Origin: Vibrio natriegens NBRC 15636 = ATCC 14048 = DSM 759 | GTDB taxonomy: Bacteria > Pseudomonadota > Gammaproteobacteria > Enterobacterales > Vibrionaceae | DNA: 64,000 bases | Assembly: GCF_035621455.1 (NCBI RefSeq) | Contig: NZ_CP141822.1 | Location: 310,001-374,000, forward strand | Direction of reading: 5' to 3' | Part shown: piece after piece, positions 8,402 to 17,000 of the stretch | How the letters are laid out: every line of letters begins with the position of its first letter | Position numbering within the stretch: the first letter of the stretch is position 1 | The notes under the pieces: generated by a model | What the model was told of the DNA's origin: nothing | Seen by the model: only the letters and a program-made list of their open reading frames with translations | The model's database searches: none | Made by a program: the position numbers and the translations under genes

Positions 8402-9126
8402 GACAAACCTCCAGCGCTACTACATTGGTTAATATCAGGAAGGTTAATGGTCCGGTTGAATAGAGGCTCCAGAGTTGGATCATGGCTGACAAATACCAAG
8501 GTCGCGTTGACTTGATTGGCTTGCTCCATGAGCAGCTCAATAAAAGCCATTCTATTGTCATGATCCAAAGCGGAGGTTGGTTCGTCAGCAATGACTAACG
8601 CGGGATGCCCCATCAGAGCTCTGGCTGCTGCAACACGCTGCTGCTGGCCGATACTCAATTCGGATACCGGACGCGAATGCAGGCTTTGTGGCAAATGCAG
8701 CCTTTCTAATAATGCCGAAGCCTGTTCAGCTAACGCCTGATTGTTGGCATTCGCTGCAATACGATTACGTCTGACTTTGCTAAATTGGCATGGCAGCAAG
8801 ACATTTTCGATTACGTTTAGGTAGGGCAACAGATTGAATTGCTGGAAAATATAGCCAATATGGTCTGCTCGAAATTTGTCTCTTTGGCTGGCAGACAGAG
8901 TCGATAAGTCGGTGTCGAGTACCGATAGAGAACCCGCACTCAATGTATTAATGCCGGTTAGCAGCGCGAGAAGCGTCGACTTACCACACCCGCTCGGTCC
9001 TTTGATGAATACATGTTCACCGGGCGTGATGCGTAAGTGAGGTATATCGATGGTAGCGATGTCTGAACTCGGCCAAATAAACTGGGCGTTATTGAGTTCA
9101 ACAACGCTTGATATTGAATCAGTCAT
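8398..9126 (-). CDS. ABC transporter ATP-binding protein, zinc-regulated block
   Basis: A 242-residue LolD/MacB-type ATPase. Walker A GPSGCGKST is at residues 43-51, the Q-loop lies in YIFQQFNLLPYLNV, the signature is LSIGQQQRVAAARAL (I replaces the usual G in LSGGQ), and Walker B is VIADEPTSALD. It pairs with the overlapping FtsX-like permease. It follows the DUF2796 gene after 52 bp that hold a strong hairpin. The zrg assignment relies on gene neighbourhood and the Zur box upstream of the block. Confidence 0.93.
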   Translation of the reverse strand: MTDSISSVVELNNAQFIWPSSDIATIDIPHLRITPGEHVFIKGPSGCGKSTLLALLTGINTLSAGSLSVLDTDLSTLSASQRDKFRADHIGYIFQQFNLLPYLNVIENVLLPCQFSKVRRNRIAANANNQALAEQASALLERLHLPQSLHSRPVSELSIGQQQRVAAARALMGHPALVIADEPTSALDHDNRMAFIELLMEQANQVNATLVFVSHDPTLEPLFNRTINLPDINQCSSAGGLS

Positions 9127-9143
9127 AGAAAGTTACCAAAGTA

Positions 9144-9173
9144 ATAGCGTGTAAGTGGGTACTTACACGCTAT
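9144..9173. repeat. Perfect 13-bp hairpin between DUF2796 gene and ATPase gene
   Basis: ATAGCGTGTAAGT (9144-9156) and ACTTACACGCTAT (9161-9173) are exact inverted repeats with a GGGT loop, filling most of the 52-bp intergenic gap. Reading in the operon direction there is no clean U-tract after it. An mRNA-stabilising or partially terminating stem that raises the binding protein over the ABC subunits is likelier than a full terminator. Confidence 0.6.
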
Positions 9174-9178
9174 GTGGT

Positions 9179-9853
9179 TTATTTGATTACGATTTCGGCG
9201 TTGTCTTTGTTCAAACTGGTCGCTGATTGCGTGGTATCCGTGAACAGGTTAACGCTGACTGATTCTGTATTTGGGAATTGATTGAACCAAGCCGTTTTGA
9301 TTGTGCTCAGCTCGCTGACCTTTTCACAGTTGAAGCGGTACTGTGCTGAGAACTCACCATGGCTGCTGTGCGCATCATGGTCGTGACCTTCGTGATCATC
9401 ATGGTCATCGTGGTTCGCATGATCTGCATGATCATCGTGGTGTTCATGTTCGTCATGGTCACTGTGATCATGGTCTTTATGTTCATCATGATGTTCATCA
9501 TGGTCATGACCTTCATGTTCGTCATGCGCGCCACCAAGGGTATGCTCTACATGTACATCTGCGATGTCACATTCCGCTTGTGAATTGATAGTAAAAAGGC
9601 TGCTGGTGTCTTCCAGCTTTGCGACCGCTTGTTTTAATTGCTGCTCTTGCTCTGCGTTCTCTGGAGCGTGTTCGAAACCAACCACATCGGCACCCGGAGC
9701 GGTGATTTCAACTAACAAATCTTTGCCGTCTTGTGCGATGTTAAACTCTACATGGCCATGCTCGTGCGCATCGTGTTGGCGATATTCTTCTGCCATTGCT
9801 GTAGTAGACAGAGACAAGCCGATAACAAGAGCCAAAGTGTGTTTAGATGGCAT
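9179..9853 (-). CDS. zrgA: DUF2796 periplasmic zinc-binding protein (ZrgA-like), His-rich
   Basis: A 224-residue protein with signal peptide MPSKHTLALVIGLSLSTTAMA. It has two folded segments around a low-complexity His/Asp/Glu insert at about residues 112-168 (repeats of HDEH, DHSDHDEH, HADHANHDDH). Known family: DUF2796, named ZrgA in V. cholerae and V. parahaemolyticus zinc uptake work; I use that name by homology. The insert is a probable zinc sponge in the periplasm. The N-terminal HDAHEHGHVEFN adds further ligands. It is the second gene of the block with a Zur-type box. Confidence 0.9.
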   Translation of the reverse strand: MPSKHTLALVIGLSLSTTAMAEEYRQHDAHEHGHVEFNIAQDGKDLLVEITAPGADVVGFEHAPENAEQEQQLKQAVAKLEDTSSLFTINSQAECDIADVHVEHTLGGAHDEHEGHDHDEHHDEHKDHDHSDHDEHEHHDDHADHANHDDHDDHEGHDHDAHSSHGEFSAQYRFNCEKVSELSTIKTAWFNQFPNTESVSVNLFTDTTQSATSLNKDNAEIVIK

Positions 9854-9960
9854 TTTATTTTCCTAATTTTGCGTCTATCAATTTGAATGATTATGCATCC
9901 CAATTGATACTAAGTCTTTTAATACATTATTAAAAATCGCGAATGTGCGAGTTAATAACA

Positions 9961-10287
9961 CTAAATGGTTTGGGTTAATGAAACTTGAGCAAAATTAGGC
10001 GGTGCGCGGGCAGAACTGCGTATTTCTTCTAGGTGGAGTGAGTTTTCAACTACATCATGAAACTTGAGCCGAGTGTAAGTCTGGGCTGGTATGGTGGGTT
10101 GAGCTTTTGCCAGACCATGGTGAGTCCCGGCAAACATTTGACAGTGATGGTGCGTGTGATGCTCAGGCGTTACATCCATTTGATGAAATAGGCTGGCAAA
10201 ATTCCATACGATCAGCAAAGCCGTACTGAAAAGTACAACAGTACGATAGCAATGTTGAATTGTTGTTTGCCTGGAGAGAACCATCAT
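9961..10287 (-). CDS. DUF2607 family small protein, first gene of the zinc block
   Basis: A 108-residue protein with a hydrophobic N-terminal helix (about residues 15-35, VVLFSTALLIVWNFASLF), then a metal-ligand-rich stretch with HHTHHHC and GTHHG. It is either a membrane-anchored or an exported small protein. Its ATG lies 18 bp beyond the edge of the perfect Zur-type palindrome, so it should be the first product made when zinc is low. The gap to the DUF2796 gene is 107 bp. Function unknown; a role as membrane zinc ligand or sensor is inference. Confidence 0.8.
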   Translation of the reverse strand: MMVLSRQTTIQHCYRTVVLFSTALLIVWNFASLFHQMDVTPEHHTHHHCQMFAGTHHGLAKAQPTIPAQTYTRLKFHDVVENSLHLEEIRSSARAPPNFAQVSLTQTI

Positions 10288-10304
10288 AGCGCCTGAGACC
10301 CAAT

Positions 10305-10327
10305 TGAGTGTTATAATATAACACTCA
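10305..10327. promoter_or_regulatory. Zur box (perfect 23-bp palindrome)
   Basis: Left arm TGAGTGTTATA, central A at 10316, and a right arm that is its exact reverse complement. The core GTTATAATATAAC equals the centre of the gammaproteobacterial Zur consensus. It sits immediately upstream of the DUF2607 gene with a plausible -10 inside it, so bound Zur-Zn would block transcription of the whole minus-strand zinc block. Confidence 0.88.
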
Positions 10328-10390
10328 TTTTTGGTAAAAGTTCACTCTTTTGTCAGTTAAGGGAAAATTCAGACAATGCTGAGGAACGGA

Positions 10391-10418
10391 CTCCTTGTCC
10401 TTGCCGAAACAAGGAGCC
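10391..10418. repeat. Inverted repeat between ytfJ and the zinc block
   Basis: CTCCTTGT (10391-10398) and ACAAGGAG (10411-10418) are perfect arms downstream of ytfJ on the minus strand. No T-tract follows on either strand, so a weak or Rho-assisted end of the ytfJ transcript is possible. Confidence 0.35.
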
Positions 10419-10430
10419 TATTGATATGGG

Positions 10431-10982
10431 TTAGATGTTTTGTTTGATTAACTCAATCACTTGCGTGATCTCGTTTTGTTCTAAAGGTCCTTCTTTGCTG
10501 AAAAGCACTTTTCCTTGCTTATCCTGAACGATGATCGCTGAACTCTCTTGCTCTAATCCCCAAGCTTTTGCGACTAAGCCATTTTCATCCAATACCATTG
10601 ATGACCAAGGAAATTCCTTCTTGCTGTCTTGTGCTGAAGACTTGACGAAGGAGCTAGTACCCCAAATCGCATCATCCTGATTGATGATGGTTGTGGTTTG
10701 GTAACTTTCTTGAGGAAACTTCGCGGCAGTAATGGCAGACATTAGCGGGGCGTTCATCTCTTTCGCACTGCTGCGTCCGGCTATCGCCTGAATAACGCGT
10801 ACTTTGCCCAGCATGTTTTGCGCAGCCCATGGTTGATACGCAACGCCTTCGCCCTGCATGACAATTTCACCATAAGCACCAACTCGAACGTCTGGAACAT
10901 TTTCGCCGATGGTTAAATTATTTGCGAATGAAAGGCTTGGCGTCATAGCCAGCAGAAGTGGTAGGAGAGTCTTAATTTTCAT
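10431..10982 (-). CDS. ytfJ: YtfJ family periplasmic protein, thioredoxin-like fold
   Basis: I start at the second ATG (10982), because it begins a clean signal peptide (MKIKTLLPLLLAMTPSLSFA) and aligns with E. coli YtfJ; an in-frame ATG five codons upstream at 10997 lacks a better ribosome site. The mature part carries GKVRVIQAIAGRSSAKEMNAPL and the YQTTTIINQDDAIWGT block typical of the family. It has no CxxC motif, so it is unlikely to be a thiol oxidoreductase. It lies upstream of the zinc block on the same strand and divergent from ytfK. The function of YtfJ is not established. Confidence 0.9.
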   Translation of the reverse strand: MKIKTLLPLLLAMTPSLSFANNLTIGENVPDVRVGAYGEIVMQGEGVAYQPWAAQNMLGKVRVIQAIAGRSSAKEMNAPLMSAITAAKFPQESYQTTTIINQDDAIWGTSSFVKSSAQDSKKEFPWSSMVLDENGLVAKAWGLEQESSAIIVQDKQGKVLFSKEGPLEQNEITQVIELIKQNI

Positions 10983-11261
10983 ATTGTTATATTCCATATA
11001 TGTGAGAGCTTTATAACCAAGTCACCTCTGGATGATGGATACAATCAGACGAGCTTGGTTTATAGGAACCATCTGGATGTCGCCAGTATATAAGTAGAAC
11101 AAGTAAAATTACAGCGAGCTTGTTAACATTTATTTAACGTTTGAGGTGATGTAATATTGCGTTGTTTTTAGGATTTGCTAGAATGAAGTCGTTCGCAAAT
11201 TGCGCTACAAGATTGTTAAGGATAGACAATCTGTACTTTCTCAAAGGAATTGAGGTGAATT

Positions 11262-11465
11262 ATGCTACGTGAATTCGCGGTATACCGACCACTCCAGGTG
11301 GCTCGTTTTGTTAAGACGCTATTTAAAGGTCAGTTTTTCATCGCAGGCGTCGGGAACTTTGATTTTGATAATGGCAAGGTTCTTCTACCAGACGTGAAAG
11401 ATCAGAAAAGACTCTCTGTGTTCAAAGAAGTGAACCAGGAGATCGCATCGTTGAAACTACGATGA
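11262..11465 (+). CDS. ytfK: YtfK-like DUF1107 protein
   Basis: A 67-residue cytoplasmic protein close to E. coli YtfK (YRPLQVARFVKTLFKGQ, then FDFDNGKVLLPDVKD and FKEVNQEIASL). YtfK of E. coli was reported to stimulate ppGpp synthesis by SpoT during phosphate or fatty acid starvation; transfer of that role here is inference. The Shine-Dalgarno is GAGGTG before ATG. It is a single-gene transcript ended by a strong terminator. Confidence 0.9.
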   Translation: MLREFAVYRPLQVARFVKTLFKGQFFIAGVGNFDFDNGKVLLPDVKDQKRLSVFKEVNQEIASLKLR

Positions 11466-11490
11466 GCAGGTTAAAAGCAAAGTTATGATA

Positions 11491-11514
11491 AGAGCGACTA
11501 AGGTCGCTCTTTTT
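11491..11514 (+). terminator. Rho-independent terminator of ytfK
   Basis: AGAGCGAC, loop TAAG, GTCGCTCT, then TTTT. Confidence 0.9.
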
Positions 11515-11548
11515 CGTTAATAGCTGTTGATTTTAAGTTGTTTCTCAA

Positions 11549-12187
11549 TCAGCTTTGTAAACTTGGTGGAAAGCACACACCTGTACCACCAAGGCCGCAG
11601 TAGCCTTCAGGGTTCTTCGCCAGATATTGCTGGTGGTATGTTTCAGCAAAGTAGTACGTCCCTGCCGGTTGGATTTCTGTGGTGATAGAAGCTCTTTGTT
11701 CTTCTTGCAGTGCTTGCTGGTACTGATGCTTTGAATGCTCTGCAATGTCTTGTTGTTCTTGCGAAAAAGTATAAATAGCGGAACGATATTGCGTGCCGAG
11801 GTCGTTCCCCTGACGCATCCCTTGAGTAGGATCGTGCTTTTCCCAAAATGCAGCCAGAAGTTGCTCCAGAGAGATAACTTGCTCATCAAATACCACTCTA
11901 ACGACTTCAGCATGGCCGGTTTGTCCTGTACATACTTCTTCATAAGTCGGGTTTTTCGTGTACCCACCAGCGTAACCTACTGATGTTGAGATGACGCCAT
12001 CCAGTTGCCAGAACAGGCGCTCCGCTCCCCAAAAACAACCCATACCTAATAGAATTTGCTGTTGGTTAGACTGCAATGGTGCCGTTAAACTGGATTGATT
12101 AACAAAATGCGTATCTTCAATTTGCATTGGCTGCTCTCGACCTGGTAGAGCATCTTCTATACTGATTAGTGTCTGTTTGTTGAGCAT
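11549..12187 (-). CDS. msrA: Peptide-methionine (S)-S-oxide reductase MsrA
   Basis: Repairs oxidised methionine (S-sulfoxide) in proteins. It has 212 residues, the long form like E. coli. The catalytic [13 protein letters not shown] lies at about residues 49-61, and the [16 protein letters not shown] substrate pocket follows. The C-terminal [14 protein letters not shown] supplies the resolving cysteines. It is transcribed alone, divergent from tamA, as in many gammaproteobacteria. Confidence 0.97.
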   Translation of the reverse strand: MLNKQTLISIEDALPGREQPMQIEDTHFVNQSSLTAPLQSNQQQILLGMGCFWGAERLFWQLDGVISTSVGYAGGYTKNPTYEEVCTGQTGHAEVVRVVFDEQVISLEQLLAAFWEKHDPTQGMRQGNDLGTQYRSAIYTFSQEQQDIAEHSKHQYQQALQEEQRASITTEIQPAGTYYFAETYHQQYLAKNPEGYCGLGGTGVCFPPSLQS

Positions 12188-12362
12188 GCTATCTGTCCTT
12201 TAAATTTGTCTTAAATTTGCGAACTTTTCCCAGTTCGTCTTTATGTGAATACGGATTTACAAAGGCTGCGGTAAAGTTATGAATATTACAGACTTAGCCT
12301 TTAATTGGCGCTATTATGACACAAGTTTCTTTAATCTCACGAATCTCACGCATCTAAAACGC

Positions 12363-14078
12363 ATGATAAAAAAAGCTCTCCCGATCATTGTTGTTGGCTT
12401 GTTTGCCTTTTCCCATAACGCCTCTGCCAAAGTATCTATTAAGCTACAAGGTATAGACGGCGCGTTAGAAGAAAATGTCAACGCTTATCTGACTTCGATT
12501 CCTGAAGAAGATTACTCGACTTCGTTGCGTTTTCAAGCGCGATTAGATGAAAGCATCACTGAAGCACTCAACGCGCTTGGGTATTATCACGCAGATATCT
12601 CATATTCTGTTACTGAAAATAATGATGAACTGATCATCGATATTGCAAAAGGCTTACCAGTCAAGATCAAAGTTATGGATGTCGTGATCACTGGTGAAGC
12701 GCAAGACGATGAAGCATTTGAAGCGCTTCTCGCGGCGTCTCCTTTAAAAGTTGGCCGGGTACTGAATCAAAGCGAATACGATAGCCTCAAGTCAGGAATA
12801 CGTAATTTAGCGTTGCAGCGTGGTTACTTCAAAGGGGATTATCTACTCAGTCGTTTGGAGGTGGTACCTGCATTCAATGAAGCGAACATTCGTTTGCATT
12901 ATGACAGTGGTATCCGCTATCACTTTGGTTCCATCAATATCACCGGCAGCCAGATTTGGGATGAGCGCGTCGCTTCGTTAAGTCCTTTTGAGGAGGGCGA
13001 ACCGTACTTAGTTTCGAGTGTTGGTGAGTACAACCAGAACTTGTCTAATACTGACTGGTTTTCGTCTGTATTTGTTGAGCCTGATCTGGCAATGCTGGAG
13101 GAAGGACGTGAGTTACCAGTTAAGGTTTCTCTTGCTCCGGCGGCCAAAAACCAGATAGAAACCGGTCTTGGTTACTCCACTGATACTGGCGTACGTGGCA
13201 CGTTGAAATGGAAAAAGCCCTGGATCAGTTCCCGTGGCCACAGTCTAGATACCGCACTTTCCCTGTCCCAACCGGAACAAACCATCACAGCAGGCTACAA
13301 AATACCGCTTGATGACGTTTTGCATGAATACTACCAGCTCCAGTTTGGCTTAAAGCATTTGGACAACCGTGATACCGAAAGTTTAGAAACGAATTTAGCG
13401 GTAGAACGCCACTGGATCGTTGATGGTGGCTGGCGTAAGACTTTGTATATACGTCACTTGTACGAAAACTTCTCTCAGGGTCTACAGGAAGACGGTGTGC
13501 AGTTCTTGCTTCCTGGCGCAACGTTCTCACGTACAAGAAGTCGTGGCGGCAGCATGCCAATGTGGGGCGACAAGCAAACCATCACGTTTGAGTATGGTGA
13601 CCCGGCCGTTTTATCTGCGACCCGAGTCTTTCGCTTTTTGGGCCGAACCTCTTGGATCCGTGGGATTGGTGAAAACCATCGTGGACTTTTCCGCTTAGAA
13701 GGCGGCGCTAACTTTATGGACGAGTTTGATAAGCTGCCTCCATCGTTGCGTTTCTTTGCTGGTGGTGACAATAACATCCGTGGTTATGGTTATGAATCTA
13801 TCTCGCCGGTCGATGAAAGTGGAGCGTTAACGGGGGCAAAATATATCCTGAGTAGCACGCTTGAGTATCAATATCGTCTTACTGGTAACTGGTGGGGGGC
13901 GACTTTCTACGATATTGGTGATGCATTTGATGATACCCCCGTATGGAAAGCGGGTGCCGGGGTAGGTATCCGCTGGGCTTCGCCGGTTGGTCCGGTCAGC
14001 TTTGATTTTGCATGGGGATTGGATGACCCACAGAAGAACGAATTTCGTATCCATTTCTCATTGGGGCCTGAACTATGA
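12363..14078 (+). CDS. tamA: Translocation and assembly module outer-membrane subunit TamA
   Basis: An Omp85-family outer-membrane protein that works with TamB in placing certain beta-barrel proteins and in envelope lipid traffic. The chosen ATG (12363) begins a signal peptide MIKKALPIIVVGLFAFSHNASA and gives 571 residues, as in E. coli. An in-frame ATG at 12279 adds 28 residues that look non-coding. Three POTRA domains span about residues 25-260, then the 16-strand barrel with the FFAGGDNNIRGYGYESISP lid-lock motif. The stop overlaps the tamB start (ATGA). Confidence 0.95.
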   Translation: MIKKALPIIVVGLFAFSHNASAKVSIKLQGIDGALEENVNAYLTSIPEEDYSTSLRFQARLDESITEALNALGYYHADISYSVTENNDELIIDIAKGLPVKIKVMDVVITGEAQDDEAFEALLAASPLKVGRVLNQSEYDSLKSGIRNLALQRGYFKGDYLLSRLEVVPAFNEANIRLHYDSGIRYHFGSINITGSQIWDERVASLSPFEEGEPYLVSSVGEYNQNLSNTDWFSSVFVEPDLAMLEEGRELPVKVSLAPAAKNQIETGLGYSTDTGVRGTLKWKKPWISSRGHSLDTALSLSQPEQTITAGYKIPLDDVLHEYYQLQFGLKHLDNRDTESLETNLAVERHWIVDGGWRKTLYIRHLYENFSQGLQEDGVQFLLPGATFSRTRSRGGSMPMWGDKQTITFEYGDPAVLSATRVFRFLGRTSWIRGIGENHRGLFRLEGGANFMDEFDKLPPSLRFFAGGDNNIRGYGYESISPVDESGALTGAKYILSSTLEYQYRLTGNWWGATFYDIGDAFDDTPVWKAGAGVGIRWASPVGPVSFDFAWGLDDPQKNEFRIHFSLGPEL

Positions 14079-17000
14079 TGCAAAAGATGTTTAAGTGGAC
14101 CAAATGGCTATCGCTAGGTTTGATTGGTCTTCTGTTGTTGATCATCATTTTAGTCTCAACAGTTCTCTTTACTCACCCTGGATTAAAGCTCGCCATATGG
14201 GGGGTAGAAACAGCCGTGCCACAATTGAAAGTGGAGAACGTCCAGGGCTCGTTATTTCCACGTTTTGCATTGGAAAACGTCAGCTTTGTTGATGAAACAC
14301 TGAATGTTGATGCGAAAGTCGAACGCCTGACCTTAGCGGTTAACTTCCGTTGCTTTTTCGATCCTAGAGTGTGTGTCGATGAGCTTTCATTGCAGGGCGT
14401 AAACTTCCAGATGCCGGAACTGCCACCTGCGAGTGACGAGCCAGAAGAAGAGACGCCTCCGCTGCGTTCAATCAGTACGCCAGTGCCAATTTTCGTCAAC
14501 AAAGTTAGCTTCAATGATATCAACCTGAATGTTTTGGGTAATCAAGTTGACTGGCAGGATTTCACAACCGCGTTATCGATGCAAGGCGACCGCTTAGTCA
14601 TTGCGCCAACAGCATTAAATGAGATCAATGTTGCATTGGCACCAACGGACACCGAACAAGCACCTACTGAAACTGACGTTGCAGAAGTCGAGAAAGCTAC
14701 AGCCGAAGGGGGTGAAAGCGAGGGGGATGAGTCCCAGAGTGCTCCAGTCGCTGGCACTGATACTGAAGTCGCTGATTCCCAGACCGATGCAACTAACGCA
14801 ACGGATTCGGAAATAGTAAAAACAGCCGATGCAGAGCCGCAAGATATTGTTTTACCTGAAGTCTGGATTCCGTTGACCGTCGATGTCCGACGTCTCGATA
14901 TTCATCACTTCAAGTTAGCTGGTGAAACGCCGGTTATTGTTCATCATCTCGGTTTGGTGGCGAAGGCGGGCCGTGATCGTGTTGATTTGCAAACACTTGA
15001 GCTCGACATGCCTGAAGTTGAGGCTACGCTGAGTACGCAAGTGACACTTTCTGCAGACTACCCTCTTAGTGCCCAACTGGATGCGCTAGTGAAACATGCC
15101 GAAGCGAAAGGACAGAAGTTGTCGCTGTCAGCATCTGGCTCAGCAGGCGATTTATCGCTGCAGGCAACACTGTCTGAACTGACTAAAGCCGAAATCCAAG
15201 CCAAAATTCAGCCACTGAAAGTGCAGTTACCGTTTGATGTAACCCTCAACAATGTCGAAGCTCAGTGGCCTTTGTTGGGAGAAAGTGACTATCAGGTTGC
15301 TGTACCGAGTCTTACCGCTAAAGGTTCGTTAGAGGGCTACGAGGTGGCGCTGGAAACTAAAGCATCTGGTAAGGATATTCCTGCGGTAGATGTGGCGCTA
15401 AACGGAAAGGGCACCCTAGAGCAAATTGATCTGGAAAGTCTTGTGGTGAAAACCTTAGGCGGCGAACTGTCGGGCAAGGTTATGGCTAACTGGGCGGCAC
15501 CAATCAACTGGCAAGCCGATCTCAATTTGCAACACATCCAGCCGGATCTTCAGTGGCAGGAAGCGGAAGGGGACATCAGCGGTAGCTTATCAACCTCTGG
15601 GTCGCTGACGGAGCAAGGCGGCTGGCAGGTTAGTCTTCCTACCCTTGATATTGATGGTGTTTTACGTGGTTACCCACTAAAAGTGAAGGGGCAGTTAGAA
15701 GCCTCTGATAAAAATGGCAAAGCCGAAGATATCCAGCTTACAACTCAAGGTTTAGTATTGGCTCATGGTCCTAACCAGTTGAGTGCCAAGGGTAAGATCG
15801 ATAAACAAATCTTGATGGACGTTGAGGTTAACTTCCCTGATTTTGCGAAAAGTGTGCCTGATCTTAGCGGCAATATGAACGGTAAAATTGCGGTACGAGG
15901 CAGCTTAAAAGAGCCGAACATCAACCTGGATCTTGCCGTCAATAAAGCGAACTGGCAGCAGTTAGCCAAAGTAGAAACGGTCACGCTGAAAGGGGATGTT
16001 TCACCGTTACCCGTACCAAAAGCTAACGTGAGCTTAGTAGCAAATAACATTAACTATGACGGCATCAAGATTGATAGCGCTGACCTCGATGTCTCAGGTG
16101 ATGAAAAGCAGCATCAACTAACCTTAGATGTGGCTTCGGATATCGTCTCAACCAGCCTGGAGATTCAGGGCGCATTTACTCAGAAGCCTGAAATGATCTG
16201 GGACGGTGCGCTAACTCGTTTGTCGCTTGATACCATTCAAGGGCCTTGGGCTCTGGAAAAGTCGACGGCGGTGAAGGTCAATATCGACAAGCAGATCGCG
16301 GATGTTCAGGCGCACTGTTGGTTACAAGCTGATTCAAGTGTGTGTTTATCTGAAAACATTAGTGTAGGCAAAAGTGGTGAGGCGAAGTTAGCGGTGAATA
16401 ACTTTGACTTTAGCCAAATCAAGACACTATTGCCGGCAGAAACGAAACTGCAAGGTGAAGTGAACGCACAAGCCTTTGCTAAATGGGCTCCAAACATGAA
16501 GCCTGAAGTGACGTTGAATGTCGATATGCCACAAGGCCAGGTGGAACAAGCGCTGGAACAACCAATTACGGTTGGTTGGGAAAGTGTTAGCTTTAAAGCT
16601 GCGTTAGCAAAAGACAAGCTCGATGCTCAGTGGCTCGTCGATGTGGCGGATAACGGTGATCTCTCCGGTAATGTGTCACTGATTAATGTCTCTGCTGAGT
16701 CTCCTGAGATCGCGGGTAACGTGTCACTTTCGACACTCCATCTGGATTTCTTAGCGCCATTGATTGGCGAATACAGCTTGTTTAAAGCCAATATGAATAC
16801 CGATTTGGCGTTATCTGGTGATGTCATGCACCCTAGGGTGAACGGCCAGTTCCTGATTGACCAAATTAAACTGAACGGTGAAGTGACGCCAATTGATATC
16901 GACTCAGGTCAGGTAGAAATCAACTTTAAAGGCCATCAAGCTGACCTCAACGCTGGCATCAACACCCCAGATGGCAAATTGGAAATTACCGGTGATGCGG

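Noticed and set aside
9343..9588. Plus-strand frames rich in His, Val and Met opposite the DUF2796 gene
   Set aside because: They arise from the repetitive GAT/CAT-rich DNA of the His-rich insert, lack ribosome sites and lie antisense to a well supported gene.
11545..11967. 140-codon frame overlapping msrA on the same strand
   Set aside because: It is an out-of-frame shadow of msrA, whose catalytic motifs are all intact.
12279..12362. Upstream ATG extension of tamA
   Set aside because: It would place 28 residues before a good signal peptide and exceeds the family length.
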